DNA of 64,000 nt from contig PKRJ01000001.1 of the NCBI GenBank assembly GCA_017577365.1, positions 62,001 through 126,000 on the forward strand, given 5' to 3'. Below are positions 43,644 through 52,566 of the stretch, in pieces. Both the position numbers and the translations under genes were made by a program. Numbering within the stretch: position 1 is the stretch's first letter; every line of letters starts with the position of its first letter. The notes beneath the pieces were generated by a model that worked only from the letters and a program-made list of their open reading frames with translations, was not told the origin of the DNA and ran no database searches. The stretch comes from Gammaproteobacteria bacterium. Lineage in GTDB: Bacteria > Pseudomonadota > Gammaproteobacteria > Steroidobacterales > Rariloculaceae.

Positions 43644-43731
43644 GGGGGCCGGGATCGTCCCGGCGAGTCGGACAAGGACGTTCCTCCGCAACGGAGAAAC
43701 AAGGAAGTTCGACCCGGCCCCCGATTTTTTT
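43644..43731 (+). terminator. structured terminal module B
   Basis: GGGGGCCGGG (43644-43653) pairs perfectly with CCCGGCCCCC (43713-43722), followed by GA and seven T. The competing local hairpin GCCGGG/CCCGGC (43648-43653 with 43659-43664) is also conserved. Shared words with module A are ACAAGGA, GCAACGGAG and GGAAGTTCG. Confidence 0.82.
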
Positions 43732-43760
43732 CGTCCCTGTCTTTTCTGCCCGCGGCCCCA

Positions 43761-45092
43761 TCAGGCCGCGGGCTTGAATTCCAGAGCGCGCCCGGACGGC
43801 GGTCCGAGGATCTTGCCTTCGACGAAGACCGGCTCGCCGTTGAGCCACGTCATGTGCACGGCCGAATGGAAGGTCGTCCCCGTGAGCGGCGACCATCCGC
43901 AGCGGTAAAGGAGACTCTCGGGCGTCACCGTCGCCGTCGCGCCGAGGTCGACGACCACGAGATCCGCGAAATACCCCTCGCGGATGAAGCCGCGGTCGAC
44001 GATGCCGAAGAGGCGGGCCGGGTTGTGCGCGGTCTTCTCGACGAGCGTCGGCAGGCTCAACCGCCCGTCCCGGTGCAGCTCGAGCAGCATCGCGAGCGAG
44101 TGCTGGACGAGCGGCAGGCCCGACGGCGCCTCGAAATATCCGCGCGCCTTCTCCTCCGCGGTATGCGGCGCGTGATCCGTGGCGATGACGTCGATGCGGT
44201 CCTCGATGACCGCGCGGAGCAGCGCCTCACGGTCCTCGACCGTCTTGATCGCCGGATTGCACTTGATCTTGGCGCCGAGCTCCGCGTAGCTCCGCTGATC
44301 GAACCAGAGATGATGCACGCAGACCTCGGCGGTGATGCGTTTACCGTCGATCGGACCCGGGTCGAACAGCTCGAGCTCGCGGGCGGTCGTCAAATGCAGA
44401 ACGTGAAGACGCGTCCCGTGCCGCTTCGCGAGCGAGACCGCGAGCGATGACGACGCGTAGCACGCCTCGGCGGACCGGATCTCGGGGTGCGCCGAGAACG
44501 GCACCGCGTCGCCGTGCTTTTCGCGGTAGCGGCGCTCGGCGTCGCGAATCATCGGCGTGCTCTCGCAATGCGTCGCGATCGGCAGCGGCACTTTCGAGAA
44601 GATTCCCTCGAGCGTGCGCGGATCGTCGACGAGCATGTTGCCGGTCGACGCGCCCATGAAGACTTTGATGCCGCAAACGTCGGCCGAAGTCGCGCGCACG
44701 AGCTCCTCGAGGTTGTCGTTCGTCGCGCCGAGATAGAAGCCGTAATTCGCATAGCTGGTCCGCGCGGCGACGGCGCGCTTCTCGGCGATCGCGGCGAGCG
44801 TCACCGCGGGCGGAGCGTTGTTCGGCATATCGAGGAAGCTCGTCACGCCGCCCGCGATCGCCGCGCGGGATTCGCTCTCGATCGTGCCCTTCGCAGGCCA
44901 ACCCGGCTCGCGGAAATGCACCTGATCGTCGATCAGACCGGGCAGCACGTAGCGCCCGCCGAGCTCGACGACCTCGGCGTCGGACGGCACCGGTCCGCCG
45001 ATTCGGCCGATTCGGTCGCCTTCGATCAGAAGATCCGTTTCGACGATGCGGCCTTCGTTCACGATGCGGCCGTCGACCAGCATTCGACGCAT
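43761..45092 (-). CDS. pyrC: dihydroorotase (type I, multifunctional)
   Basis: A zinc amidohydrolase cyclising carbamoyl-aspartate to dihydroorotate in pyrimidine synthesis. The 443-residue protein has the metal site DDQVHFREPG near residue 60, the carboxylated-lysine region GIKVFMGAS, histidines in THCE and LHVLHLTT, and the catalytic aspartate in ATDHAPHT. The length and DxxxHFREPG pattern fit the longer class I/allantoinase-like dihydroorotases rather than the short E. coli PyrC, so allantoinase or hydantoinase remains possible. The first ATG (45092) has AAGGAG upstream. The stop codon falls inside a perfect hairpin (43748-43773) that lacks a T tract. Confidence 0.88.
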   Translation of the reverse strand: MRRMLVDGRIVNEGRIVETDLLIEGDRIGRIGGPVPSDAEVVELGGRYVLPGLIDDQVHFREPGWPAKGTIESESRAAIAGGVTSFLDMPNNAPPAVTLAAIAEKRAVAARTSYANYGFYLGATNDNLEELVRATSADVCGIKVFMGASTGNMLVDDPRTLEGIFSKVPLPIATHCESTPMIRDAERRYREKHGDAVPFSAHPEIRSAEACYASSSLAVSLAKRHGTRLHVLHLTTARELELFDPGPIDGKRITAEVCVHHLWFDQRSYAELGAKIKCNPAIKTVEDREALLRAVIEDRIDVIATDHAPHTAEEKARGYFEAPSGLPLVQHSLAMLLELHRDGRLSLPTLVEKTAHNPARLFGIVDRGFIREGYFADLVVVDLGATATVTPESLLYRCGWSPLTGTTFHSAVHMTWLNGEPVFVEGKILGPPSGRALEFKPAA

Positions 45093-45383
45093 CTCGGCTC
45101 CTTCTCGGGATCATCGATCCGCTGCGAATCGCGCGCGTGAACGCGGCGATGCGCGCGATGAGCGAATGCCGCAGCGGCTCCGAAAACGGCGACAGCATGC
45201 CACTCGACGCGGCAAACGCGCCAGCGGCGCGAGCTTGGTCGCGCCTTGCAACGCCTTTTGCGGCTATGCAGAATTGGGCGCCACCTTCAGCGGTCAGTCG
45301 CTGCCGTCCCTCGTGCAGCGAGCGCGCGGGACAGGCCTTCGGCGCAGTCGACACCGCCGTTTTCCTGGACCGAGAGCATCCAC

Positions 45384-46328
45384 ATGACTGCGACGATCGA
45401 CGTTCAGAGCCTGACGAAGGAATACGGCCGGCTCAAGGCCGTCGACGAACTGAGTTTCCAGGTGCGGCCCGGCGAGGTGCTCGGCTTCCTCGGCCCGAAC
45501 GGTGCCGGCAAGACGACGACGATGCGAATCATCGCGGGCTTTCTGCCGCCGACCTCGGGAAGCGTGCGCGTCTGCGGCTTCGACGTCGAGACGCAGCCGA
45601 TCGAGGCGAAGCGCAAGATCGGCTATCTGCCGGAAGGCGCGCCGAGCTACCCCGAGATGACGCCGCGCGAGTTCCTCGAGTTCATCGCCGATGCGCGCGG
45701 CCTGCCGAAGGGGTCGCGCCGCGCGCGGCTCGAGGAAGTCTACGCGCTCCTTCATCTCGAGAAGGTGCTCGATCGCGCCATCGAGACGTTGTCGAAGGGC
45801 TACAAGCGCCGCGTCGGCCTCGCGCAGGCGATCCTGCACGACCCCGACGTGCTCTTGCTCGACGAGCCGACCGACGGTCTCGATCCGAATCAGAAGCACG
45901 AGGTCCGCCAGCTGATCGGCGGCATGGCGAAATCGAAAACGATCGTGATCTCGACGCACCTGCTCGAGGAGGTCGACGCGATCTGCACGCGAGCCGTCGT
46001 CATCTCGGGCGGCAAGCTCCTCGCCGACGACACGCCGGCCGGGCTCGCGGCGCGCTCGCGGTACCACAACGCCGTGTCGCTGAAGCTCGCCGACGCGAGC
46101 CTCGTCGATACCGTGCGCGCGGAGATCGGCGCGCTGCCCGAGGTCGCGGAAACCGAGATCGACGGGGACACGGGCCGCATCATCGCGTTCCCGGCGAACG
46201 GCAAGCTGCCGCTGGTGCCGATCGGCCGCCTCGCGGACCAGAAAGGCTGGAAGCTCGACGAGCTTCATCTCGAGACCGGACGCCTCGACGAGGTATTCCG
46301 GACGATCACCGGAGGAGCAAGCGCATGA
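45384..46328 (+). CDS. ABC transporter ATP-binding protein (GldA-like)
   Basis: A 314-residue ATPase beginning an ABC operon. It contains Walker A GPNGAGKTTT, a Q-loop region YLPEGAPSYPEMTP, signature LSKGYKRRVGLAQA (the LSxGxxxR type of exporter ATPases), Walker B LLLDEPTDGLDP and the switch H in STHLLEEV. The C-terminal extension beyond residue 220 is typical of GldA/NosF-type ATPases serving ABC-2 permeases. Its stop overlaps the next start (ATGA at 46325-46328). Confidence 0.94.
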   Translation: MTATIDVQSLTKEYGRLKAVDELSFQVRPGEVLGFLGPNGAGKTTTMRIIAGFLPPTSGSVRVCGFDVETQPIEAKRKIGYLPEGAPSYPEMTPREFLEFIADARGLPKGSRRARLEEVYALLHLEKVLDRAIETLSKGYKRRVGLAQAILHDPDVLLLDEPTDGLDPNQKHEVRQLIGGMAKSKTIVISTHLLEEVDAICTRAVVISGGKLLADDTPAGLAARSRYHNAVSLKLADASLVDTVRAEIGALPEVAETEIDGDTGRIIAFPANGKLPLVPIGRLADQKGWKLDELHLETGRLDEVFRTITGGASA

Positions 46329-47059
46329 GCGGGATTGCGGCGGTGTTCAAGCGGGAGCTCGCGAGCTACTTCACGACTCCCGTCGCGTACGTCTTCATCG
46401 CGATCTTCCTCATCGTGGCGAACGCCTTCACCTTCTATCTCGGCGGTTTCTACGAGCGCAACCAGGCGGATCTCGCCTCGTTCTTCACGTTCCACCCGTG
46501 GCTGTTCCTGTTCCTCGTGCCGGCGCTCAGCATGCGGCTCTGGGCCGAGGAACGTAAGTCCGGCAGCATCGAGCTCCTGATGACGCTGCCGATCGAGCCG
46601 TGGAAGTCCGTCGTCGGCAAGTTCCTCGCGGCGTGGGCGTTCACCGCGATCGCCATCGGGCTGACCTTCCCGATCTGGATCACGGTGAATTACCTCGGCT
46701 CGCCCGACAACGGCGCGATCCTCGCGGCCTACGTCGGGAGCATTCTGATGGCCGGCGGATTCCTCGCGATCGGCTCGTTCATCTCGGCGATGACGAAGAA
46801 CCAGGTGATCGCGTTCATCGTCGCGGTCGTCGTATCGCTGATGCTCGTGCTCGCGGGCTACCCGCTCGTCCTCGACGTCTTCTCGGCGTGGGCGCCGGAC
46901 GCGTTGGTCGAGACGATCGCGAGCCTGAGCTTCCTGACGCACTTCGAGAACATCAGGAAAGGCGTGATCGACGTGCGCGACCTCGTCTACTTCGCGCTGC
47001 TGATCGGGCTTGCGCTCTACGCCAATACCATCGTCCTCGAGTTGAAGAAGGCCGACTGA
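46325..47059 (+). CDS. ABC-2 type permease (GldF-like)
   Basis: A 244-residue inner-membrane protein with six predicted helices. The N-terminal amphipathic segment AVFKRELASYFTTPVAYVFI, the cytoplasmic motif RLWAEERKSGSIELLMTLPI and the ending FENIRKGVIDVRDLVYF are the hallmarks of GldF-family and related bacterial ABC-2 permeases. The start codon is coupled to the preceding ATPase gene. One base separates it from the next gene. Confidence 0.92.
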   Translation: MSGIAAVFKRELASYFTTPVAYVFIAIFLIVANAFTFYLGGFYERNQADLASFFTFHPWLFLFLVPALSMRLWAEERKSGSIELLMTLPIEPWKSVVGKFLAAWAFTAIAIGLTFPIWITVNYLGSPDNGAILAAYVGSILMAGGFLAIGSFISAMTKNQVIAFIVAVVVSLMLVLAGYPLVLDVFSAWAPDALVETIASLSFLTHFENIRKGVIDVRDLVYFALLIGLALYANTIVLELKKAD

Positions 47060-47060
47060 C

Positions 47061-49040
47061 ATGAGCGGGGCACAACGACGCAAGATCGGCTATTCGACGC
47101 TCGCGCTGCTGGCGCTCGTCTTCATCGCCGCGGTGATGGCGAGCAACACGCTGCTCAAGGGACTGCGCATCGATCTCACCGAGAACCGGCTGTACACGCT
47201 TTCTCCGGGCACGCGGTCGCTGCTTCGGGGCCTCGAGGAGCCGATCAATCTCTATCTGTTCTTCAGCGACGACGAATCCGCGGATATCCCGCTGTTCCAG
47301 ACGTACGCGACGCGCGTCGAGGAGCTGCTCGAGGAGCTCGCGGCGCACGCGAACGGCAACCTGCGCGTCGAGGTCGTCGACCCCGAGCCGTTCTCCGAGG
47401 AAGAGGATCGCGCGACGCGCTTCGGCATCGAGCCGCTGGCCGTCGGCGGCAGGAACGTCTTCTTCGGCCTCGCCGGCACGAACGGCGTGGGCGACGAGGC
47501 GGTGATCCCGGTGCTCGATCCGAGCAAGGAGGCCTTTCTCGAATACGACGTCGCGCGCCTGATCTACAGCCTCGCGAACCCCGAGAAACGGGTGATCGGC
47601 CTCTTGAGCGGCGTCACGATGAGCGGCGGGTTCGATCCGATGAGCCGCCAGCCGACTTCGCCGTGGGTCATCACGCAGCAGACGCGTCAGCTCTTCGACG
47701 TGCGCACGCTGCCGTCGAGCGTCGAGCGCATCGACGACGACATCGACGTGCTCTGGATCGTGCATCCGACCAACCTCGACGAGAAGACGCTCTACGCGAT
47801 CGACCAGTTCGTGCTGCGCGGCGGACGCGCGCTGATCTTCGTCGATCCGCTCGCCGAGGTCGTCGGAGCTTCCGGGCCGAGCGGATTCGGCGCTCCGAGC
47901 AGCTCGAGCCTGCCCCGGCTGTTCGAAGCCTGGGGCGTCGAGTTCTCGACCGATAGCGTCGTCGTCGACGACGTCAACTCGCTGAACGTCATCACCAACA
48001 ACGGGCGCGCGGTCCGGCATATCGGCATGCTCGGCGTCGGCGCCGACGGGCTCGCGCAGGACGACGTCGTCACCGCCGGGCTCGAGACGGTCAATATCGG
48101 CACGGCCGGCCACTTCCGGCTCGCCGAGAAGGACGACGCGGACGAGAAAGCCGAGCAAGCGGGCGACGGGCCGAGGCTCGTGCCGCTCATCACGTCGAGC
48201 GACCGGGCGGCGCTCGTGCCCTCGATCCGCTTCCAGTTCCTGACCGACCCGGGCGAGCTACTCGCCGATTTCGCGCCGAGCGGCGAGCGCTACGTGCTCG
48301 CGGCGCGTCTCGAGGGGCCGTTGCGCACGGCGTTCCCCGACGGTCCGCCTCGCGACGACGAGAGCGACGACGACTCGAGCGACGCCGACGGCGATGCCGC
48401 GTCCGATGAGGATGCGGCGAACGAGGACTCGGCGGACGAAGCCGCATCGACGGAAGATCCGCCGGCCGAGCATCTCGCGTCGACCGAGCGCGCGAACGTC
48501 GTGCTGATCGGCGACGTCGACGTCCTGAGCGACCGGCTGTGGGTGCAGAGCCAGAGCTTCCTCGGTCAACGGATCCTTACGGCGTTCGCGAGCAACGGCG
48601 ACTTCATCGTGAACGCGCTCGACAACCTTTCGGGCAGCGCGGACCTGATCGGGCTCCGCAGCCGCGCGACGTTCTCGCGCCCGTTCACGCGAGTCGAGGC
48701 GTTGCGCCGCGAAGCGGACCTGCGCTTCCGCGCGACCGAGGAACGTCTGCAGCAAGAGCTTGCCGAGACCGAGCGCCGTCTCGCCGAGCTCCAGGCGCAG
48801 CGCGACGATTCGACGTCGCTCTTGATGAGCCCGGAGCAGCAGCAAGAAGTCCAGCGCTTTCTCAACGAGCAGCTGCGCATCCGTCAGGAGCTGCGTGCCG
48901 TTCGTCGTAACCTGGACCGCAGCATCGAGCAGCTCGGCACCACGCTCAAGGTGCTGAACATCATCGTGCTGCCGATCGCCCTGACGGGGACGATGCTGCT
49001 CGCCGTGTTCGTCAGACGAAACCGCAAGGGGCAACGATGA
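47061..49040 (+). CDS. GldG-family ABC transport auxiliary protein
   Basis: A 659-residue protein anchored by an N-terminal helix (YSTLALLALVFIAAVMASN) and a C-terminal helix (VLNIIVLPIALTGTMLLAVFV) followed by RRNRKGQR. The large periplasmic part contains the phrase RIDLTENRLYTLSPGT typical of GldG. Then come the IVHPTNLDEKTLYAIDQFVLRGG Rossmann-like stretch and an acidic low-complexity insert of Asp, Glu, Ser and Ala near residues 430-475. A coiled coil (residues 560-620) precedes the last helix. In Flavobacterium GldA-F-G support gliding, but homologs are widespread in non-gliding proteobacteria where the substrate is unknown. Confidence 0.92.
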   Translation: MSGAQRRKIGYSTLALLALVFIAAVMASNTLLKGLRIDLTENRLYTLSPGTRSLLRGLEEPINLYLFFSDDESADIPLFQTYATRVEELLEELAAHANGNLRVEVVDPEPFSEEEDRATRFGIEPLAVGGRNVFFGLAGTNGVGDEAVIPVLDPSKEAFLEYDVARLIYSLANPEKRVIGLLSGVTMSGGFDPMSRQPTSPWVITQQTRQLFDVRTLPSSVERIDDDIDVLWIVHPTNLDEKTLYAIDQFVLRGGRALIFVDPLAEVVGASGPSGFGAPSSSSLPRLFEAWGVEFSTDSVVVDDVNSLNVITNNGRAVRHIGMLGVGADGLAQDDVVTAGLETVNIGTAGHFRLAEKDDADEKAEQAGDGPRLVPLITSSDRAALVPSIRFQFLTDPGELLADFAPSGERYVLAARLEGPLRTAFPDGPPRDDESDDDSSDADGDAASDEDAANEDSADEAASTEDPPAEHLASTERANVVLIGDVDVLSDRLWVQSQSFLGQRILTAFASNGDFIVNALDNLSGSADLIGLRSRATFSRPFTRVEALRREADLRFRATEERLQQELAETERRLAELQAQRDDSTSLLMSPEQQQEVQRFLNEQLRIRQELRAVRRNLDRSIEQLGTTLKVLNIIVLPIALTGTMLLAVFVRRNRKGQR

Positions 49041-50167
49041 CAAGCCGAACGCTGGGAATCCTCGCGGCGGCGCTGGTCGTGCTGGCGCTGCTTGCCGTCT
49101 ACGGACAGCGCCGGGACGTGTCGCCGCCATCCCGAAGCGGTGAGCTGCTGCTCCCGCAGCTCGAAGCTTCGCTCGATCGAATCGACCGCGTGCGCATCGC
49201 GACGGCCGGGAGCGAGACCGTCGCGACGCTCGAACGCGGCAGCGACGCGTGGACCGTCGCCGAGCGGGACGGCTACGCGGCCGATATCGGCAAGATCCGC
49301 GAGGTGCTGCGCGGGCTCGCCGACGCGAAGATCGTCGAGGAGAAGACGTCGAATCCGGCCTACTACGACCGGCTCGGCGTGAGCGACATCGGCTCGGACG
49401 ACGCGCGCGGCGTCGAGGTCGCGGCTTTCGCCGGCGACGAGCCCGTCGTTTCCGTCATCGTCGGCGACTCGGTCGGCGGCAACCACCGCTACGTGCGAGT
49501 CGGCGGCGAGGAAACCAGTTACGAGGTGGACGCCAAGCTCGAGGTGCCGCGCACGCTCCGCGACTGGCTGGATCGCACGATCGTCGACGTCCCGAGCACT
49601 CGGATCGCGTCCGTGACGATCGAGCACCCGGACGGAGAGACGCTCGAGATCTCGAAGAAGAGCTCGAGCCAAACGAATTTCGACGTCCACGACATTCCGG
49701 AAGGACGCGAGTTGTCGTACGCCGGCGTCGCGAACTCGATCGCCGGCGCGCTGCGCGACTTGAAGCTCGATGACGTGCGGCAGGCGGCCGACGACGCGGA
49801 GGACGCGCCGAAGACGACCACGACGTTCCGCACCTTCGACGGGCTCGTCGTCGTGGCCACGACGATCGAGCGCGACGGCGAGCGGTGGGTCAGGTTCTCG
49901 GCCCGCGCCGAGGCGGCGGCCTCCGAGAGCTCGGACGAAGCCGATGCGGGCGCAGCGGCGGACGGCACGGCCGAGGCCGAAGCGGCCGCGGCCGACAACG
50001 GGGACACCGCGGACGACGACGAAGCCAGCGATGCCGCCGAGCGCGCGCGGGAGATCCAGGCGCGCGTCGCCGGATGGGAGTACCGCATCCCGTCGTACCA
50101 GACCGACCAGCTCACGCGCCGGATGGAGAATCTCCTCCGCGCGGTCGAGACAGAAGACGACGCGTAA
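49037..50167 (+). CDS. DUF4340 domain protein of the Gld-type ABC operon
   Basis: A 376-residue membrane-anchored protein overlapping the GldG-like gene by four bases (ATGA). One N-terminal helix (LGILAAALVVLALLAVYG) is followed by the DUF4340 domain, in which IDRVRIATAGSETVATLERG and the segment AYYDRLGVSDIGSDDARG are the typical leading motifs. An acidic insert rich in Ala, Asp and Glu lies near residues 290-335. Such proteins regularly follow GldG-like genes. No enzymatic motif is present; a periplasmic accessory role is inferred. Confidence 0.9.
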   Translation: MTSRTLGILAAALVVLALLAVYGQRRDVSPPSRSGELLLPQLEASLDRIDRVRIATAGSETVATLERGSDAWTVAERDGYAADIGKIREVLRGLADAKIVEEKTSNPAYYDRLGVSDIGSDDARGVEVAAFAGDEPVVSVIVGDSVGGNHRYVRVGGEETSYEVDAKLEVPRTLRDWLDRTIVDVPSTRIASVTIEHPDGETLEISKKSSSQTNFDVHDIPEGRELSYAGVANSIAGALRDLKLDDVRQAADDAEDAPKTTTTFRTFDGLVVVATTIERDGERWVRFSARAEAAASESSDEADAGAAADGTAEAEAAAADNGDTADDDEASDAAERAREIQARVAGWEYRIPSYQTDQLTRRMENLLRAVETEDDA

Positions 50168-50249
50168 CCGCCATTCCGAACGGCCGCACGGCGGAAACGC
50201 GGGCGGCGGACTGTGGCGCTCGCGCGAGATGAGCTAAGCTCGCCGCCTC

Positions 50250-51818
50250 ATGAGCTCTTCCGCCGCAAAACGCCGTCCGCTCGCCGCCGGCTACATCGAA
50301 AGGATCCTCAAGGCGCGCGTCTACGACGTCGCGCTCGAGTCGCCGCTCGACCACGCGCCGCGGCTGTCACGGCGCCTCGGCAACGAGATCTGGCTGAAGC
50401 GCGAGGACGAGCAGCCGGTTTTCTCGTTCAAGCTGCGCGGCGCGTACAACAAGATCTCGCAGCTCGACGCCCGCTCGGTCGCGAAGGGCGTGATCTGCAG
50501 CTCCGCCGGCAACCACGCCCAGGGCGTCGCGCTCGCGGCGCGCCGCCGCGGCGTGCGCGCCGTGATCGTCATGCCGACGAGCACGCCGTCGATCAAGGTC
50601 GACGCGGTACGCGCGCTCGGCGGCGAGGTCGTCCTGCACGGCGACGCCTATGACGAGGCGTACGAGCACGCGCTGAAGCTCGCCGAGCGCGAAGAGCTCG
50701 TGTTCGTCCACCCGTTCGGCGATCCCGACGTGATCGCGGGACAAGGGACGATCGGCGTCGAGCTGACGCGGCAATGGCAGACCCCGCCCGCGGCGATCTT
50801 CGTGCCGATCGGCGGCGGCGGGCTCGTCAGCGGCATCGGCTCGTATATCAAGCAGCTCTATCCGGACGTCGCGATCATCGGCGTCGAGCCCGTCGACGCG
50901 CCGAGCATGCACGACTCGTTCGTGCACGGTGCGCCGGTCACGCTCGAGCACGTCGGCATCTTCGCGGACGGCGTCGCCGTCCGGCGCGTCAGCGATCACA
51001 CCTTCGCCGTGGCCCGCGAGGTCGTCGACGAGATCGTGCTCGTCGAGACGGACGAGATCTGCGCCGCGATCAAGGACATTTTCGAGGACTGCCGCGTCAT
51101 CATGGAGCCGGCCGGCGCGCTCGCCGTCGCGGGCCTGAAGCGCTGGCTGGAGCGCGAGGAGCGCGGTCAGGGCGAGCACTACATCGCGATCGCGAGCGGC
51201 GCGAACATGAACTTCGATCGGCTGATGCACGTCGCCGAGCGGGCCGAGCTCGGCGAGCACCGCGAGGCGCTGATCGCGGTCGAGATCCCGGAAAGGAAGG
51301 GCGAGTTCCTGCGCTTCTGCGAGGCGCTCGGATCGCGCAGCATCACCGAGTTCAACTACCGCTACGCGCCTTCGGAGCGCGCGAGAATCTTCGTCGGCGT
51401 CGCGCTGCAAGGCGAGCGCAGCGAGGCGCAGGCCCTGATCGAGCAGCTTTCGGTGCGCGGCTATCCGGTGCTCGATCTCTCCGACAACGAGCTCGCGAAG
51501 CTGCACGTGCGGCACATGATCGGCGGACACGTGCCGTCGATTCGCGACGAGCTGATCTACCGCTTCGAGTTCCCGGAGCGGCCGGGGGCATTGCTCAAGT
51601 TCCTGAAGGCGATCGGCGACCGCTGGAACATCAGCATGTTCCACTATCGGAATCACGGCTCGGATTACGGGCGCGTCCTCGCCGGCGTGCAGGTCCCGTC
51701 CGACGAGCGGGCCCAATTCGCGTCGCATCTCGCGACGCTCGGATACGCGTACGTCGACGAGACGCACAATCCCGCCTATCGCCTGTTCCTCGGCGCGAAC
51801 GGCAACCCGGAACCTTGA
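50250..51818 (+). CDS. ilvA: threonine ammonia-lyase, biosynthetic
   Basis: A pyridoxal-phosphate enzyme converting threonine to 2-oxobutanoate, the first isoleucine-specific step. The 522-residue protein has the PLP lysine in QPVFSFKLRGAYNK, the phosphate-binding loop SAGNHAQGVA, and the GGGGLVSGIG loop. Two C-terminal ACT-like regulatory domains (from about residue 335: REALIAVEIPERKGEFLRFC, and from 430: EFPERPGALLKFLKAIG) give the size and isoleucine feedback design of biosynthetic IlvA. No leader peptide or attenuator was recognised in the 82 bases upstream. Confidence 0.97.
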   Translation: MSSSAAKRRPLAAGYIERILKARVYDVALESPLDHAPRLSRRLGNEIWLKREDEQPVFSFKLRGAYNKISQLDARSVAKGVICSSAGNHAQGVALAARRRGVRAVIVMPTSTPSIKVDAVRALGGEVVLHGDAYDEAYEHALKLAEREELVFVHPFGDPDVIAGQGTIGVELTRQWQTPPAAIFVPIGGGGLVSGIGSYIKQLYPDVAIIGVEPVDAPSMHDSFVHGAPVTLEHVGIFADGVAVRRVSDHTFAVAREVVDEIVLVETDEICAAIKDIFEDCRVIMEPAGALAVAGLKRWLEREERGQGEHYIAIASGANMNFDRLMHVAERAELGEHREALIAVEIPERKGEFLRFCEALGSRSITEFNYRYAPSERARIFVGVALQGERSEAQALIEQLSVRGYPVLDLSDNELAKLHVRHMIGGHVPSIRDELIYRFEFPERPGALLKFLKAIGDRWNISMFHYRNHGSDYGRVLAGVQVPSDERAQFASHLATLGYAYVDETHNPAYRLFLGANGNPEP

Positions 51819-51847
51819 ACGGCGGCTCCCCTTCGGGACTCGCCGCG

Positions 51848-52552
51848 CTAGCGCGTCTCGATGTGCCGGATCTTGAGCGGCTGCGACAGCCGGTAGAAGT
51901 GCTTCAGCTCCTGCCGCATCGCGCCGTCGAGCCCGCTGCCCGCGAGCGCTTGAGCGAGCTTCAGGCAGTACTTCGCGGCGTAGTGATTCGCGAGACGGTA
52001 GCGATCGAGCTCCTCGGCCGTGAGATTGCGGTCGAAGCGAGGCAGATCGAACAGCCATTGATGCAACGACGGCGGCAACCGCCCGCTCTGGCGCGCGAGC
52101 AGCACCGCGGTCGCGACGAACTTGTCGACCTCCGCCTGAAGCTCCATCTCGAAAAGCCGCACCGGCTTCTCGAGGGCGGCGTTCCACGCGTAATACGCGA
52201 AGTGGCTGACGCCTTCGAGCGCGGTCCAGAAGTCGGCAAGGTTCCGCTCGTCGAGCCGTTGCAGCGGATCGCGCGCGGTCAGGCGCTCGACGACGCCGGC
52301 TTCTAGATAGAGCGCGACCTCGGCCTGGCCTTCGCGCTCGGCGATCAGCAGCTTCTCGTCGACCGCGCGGCCGTTCTCGTCCAGAAGCCCGACGACCTCG
52401 GGATCGGTGATCACGAAATCGTCGACGTCGTAGGCGACGTCGAGCTGATAGATATCGGCGAGGAGCGTCTGGAAATCCGCGAGCACCGCGAAGTCCCGGC
52501 TGCGTCCGGGCACGATTGCGTGATCAGCGGCTCCGCGCACCTCCACCGACAT
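51848..52552 (-). CDS. conserved hypothetical protein
   Basis: A 234-residue soluble protein with regularly spaced helices: DFQTLLADIYQLDVAYDVDDF, QAEVALYLEAGVVERLTARD, LADFWTALEGVSHFAYYAWNAA and TAVLLARQSGRLPPSLHQWLF. Phrases such as ALEGVSHFAYYAWNA recur in hypothetical proteins of Xanthomonadales and other gammaproteobacteria; no known function. Start ATG 52552 was chosen because the frame further upstream runs antisense over the neighbouring gene. It follows the gene at 52567 by 14 bases and is probably its operon partner. Confidence 0.8.
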   Translation of the reverse strand: MSVEVRGAADHAIVPGRSRDFAVLADFQTLLADIYQLDVAYDVDDFVITDPEVVGLLDENGRAVDEKLLIAEREGQAEVALYLEAGVVERLTARDPLQRLDERNLADFWTALEGVSHFAYYAWNAALEKPVRLFEMELQAEVDKFVATAVLLARQSGRLPPSLHQWLFDLPRFDRNLTAEELDRYRLANHYAAKYCLKLAQALAGSGLDGAMRQELKHFYRLSQPLKIRHIETR

Positions 52553-52566
52553 CGAACGATCTCGCG

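Noticed and set aside
43748..43773. Perfect 10-bp hairpin at the dihydroorotase stop as a terminator
   Set aside because: No T tract follows it on either strand.
45093..45383. Small gene between dihydroorotase and the ABC operon
   Set aside because: Open frames exist on both strands but lack ribosome sites, motifs and protein-like composition.
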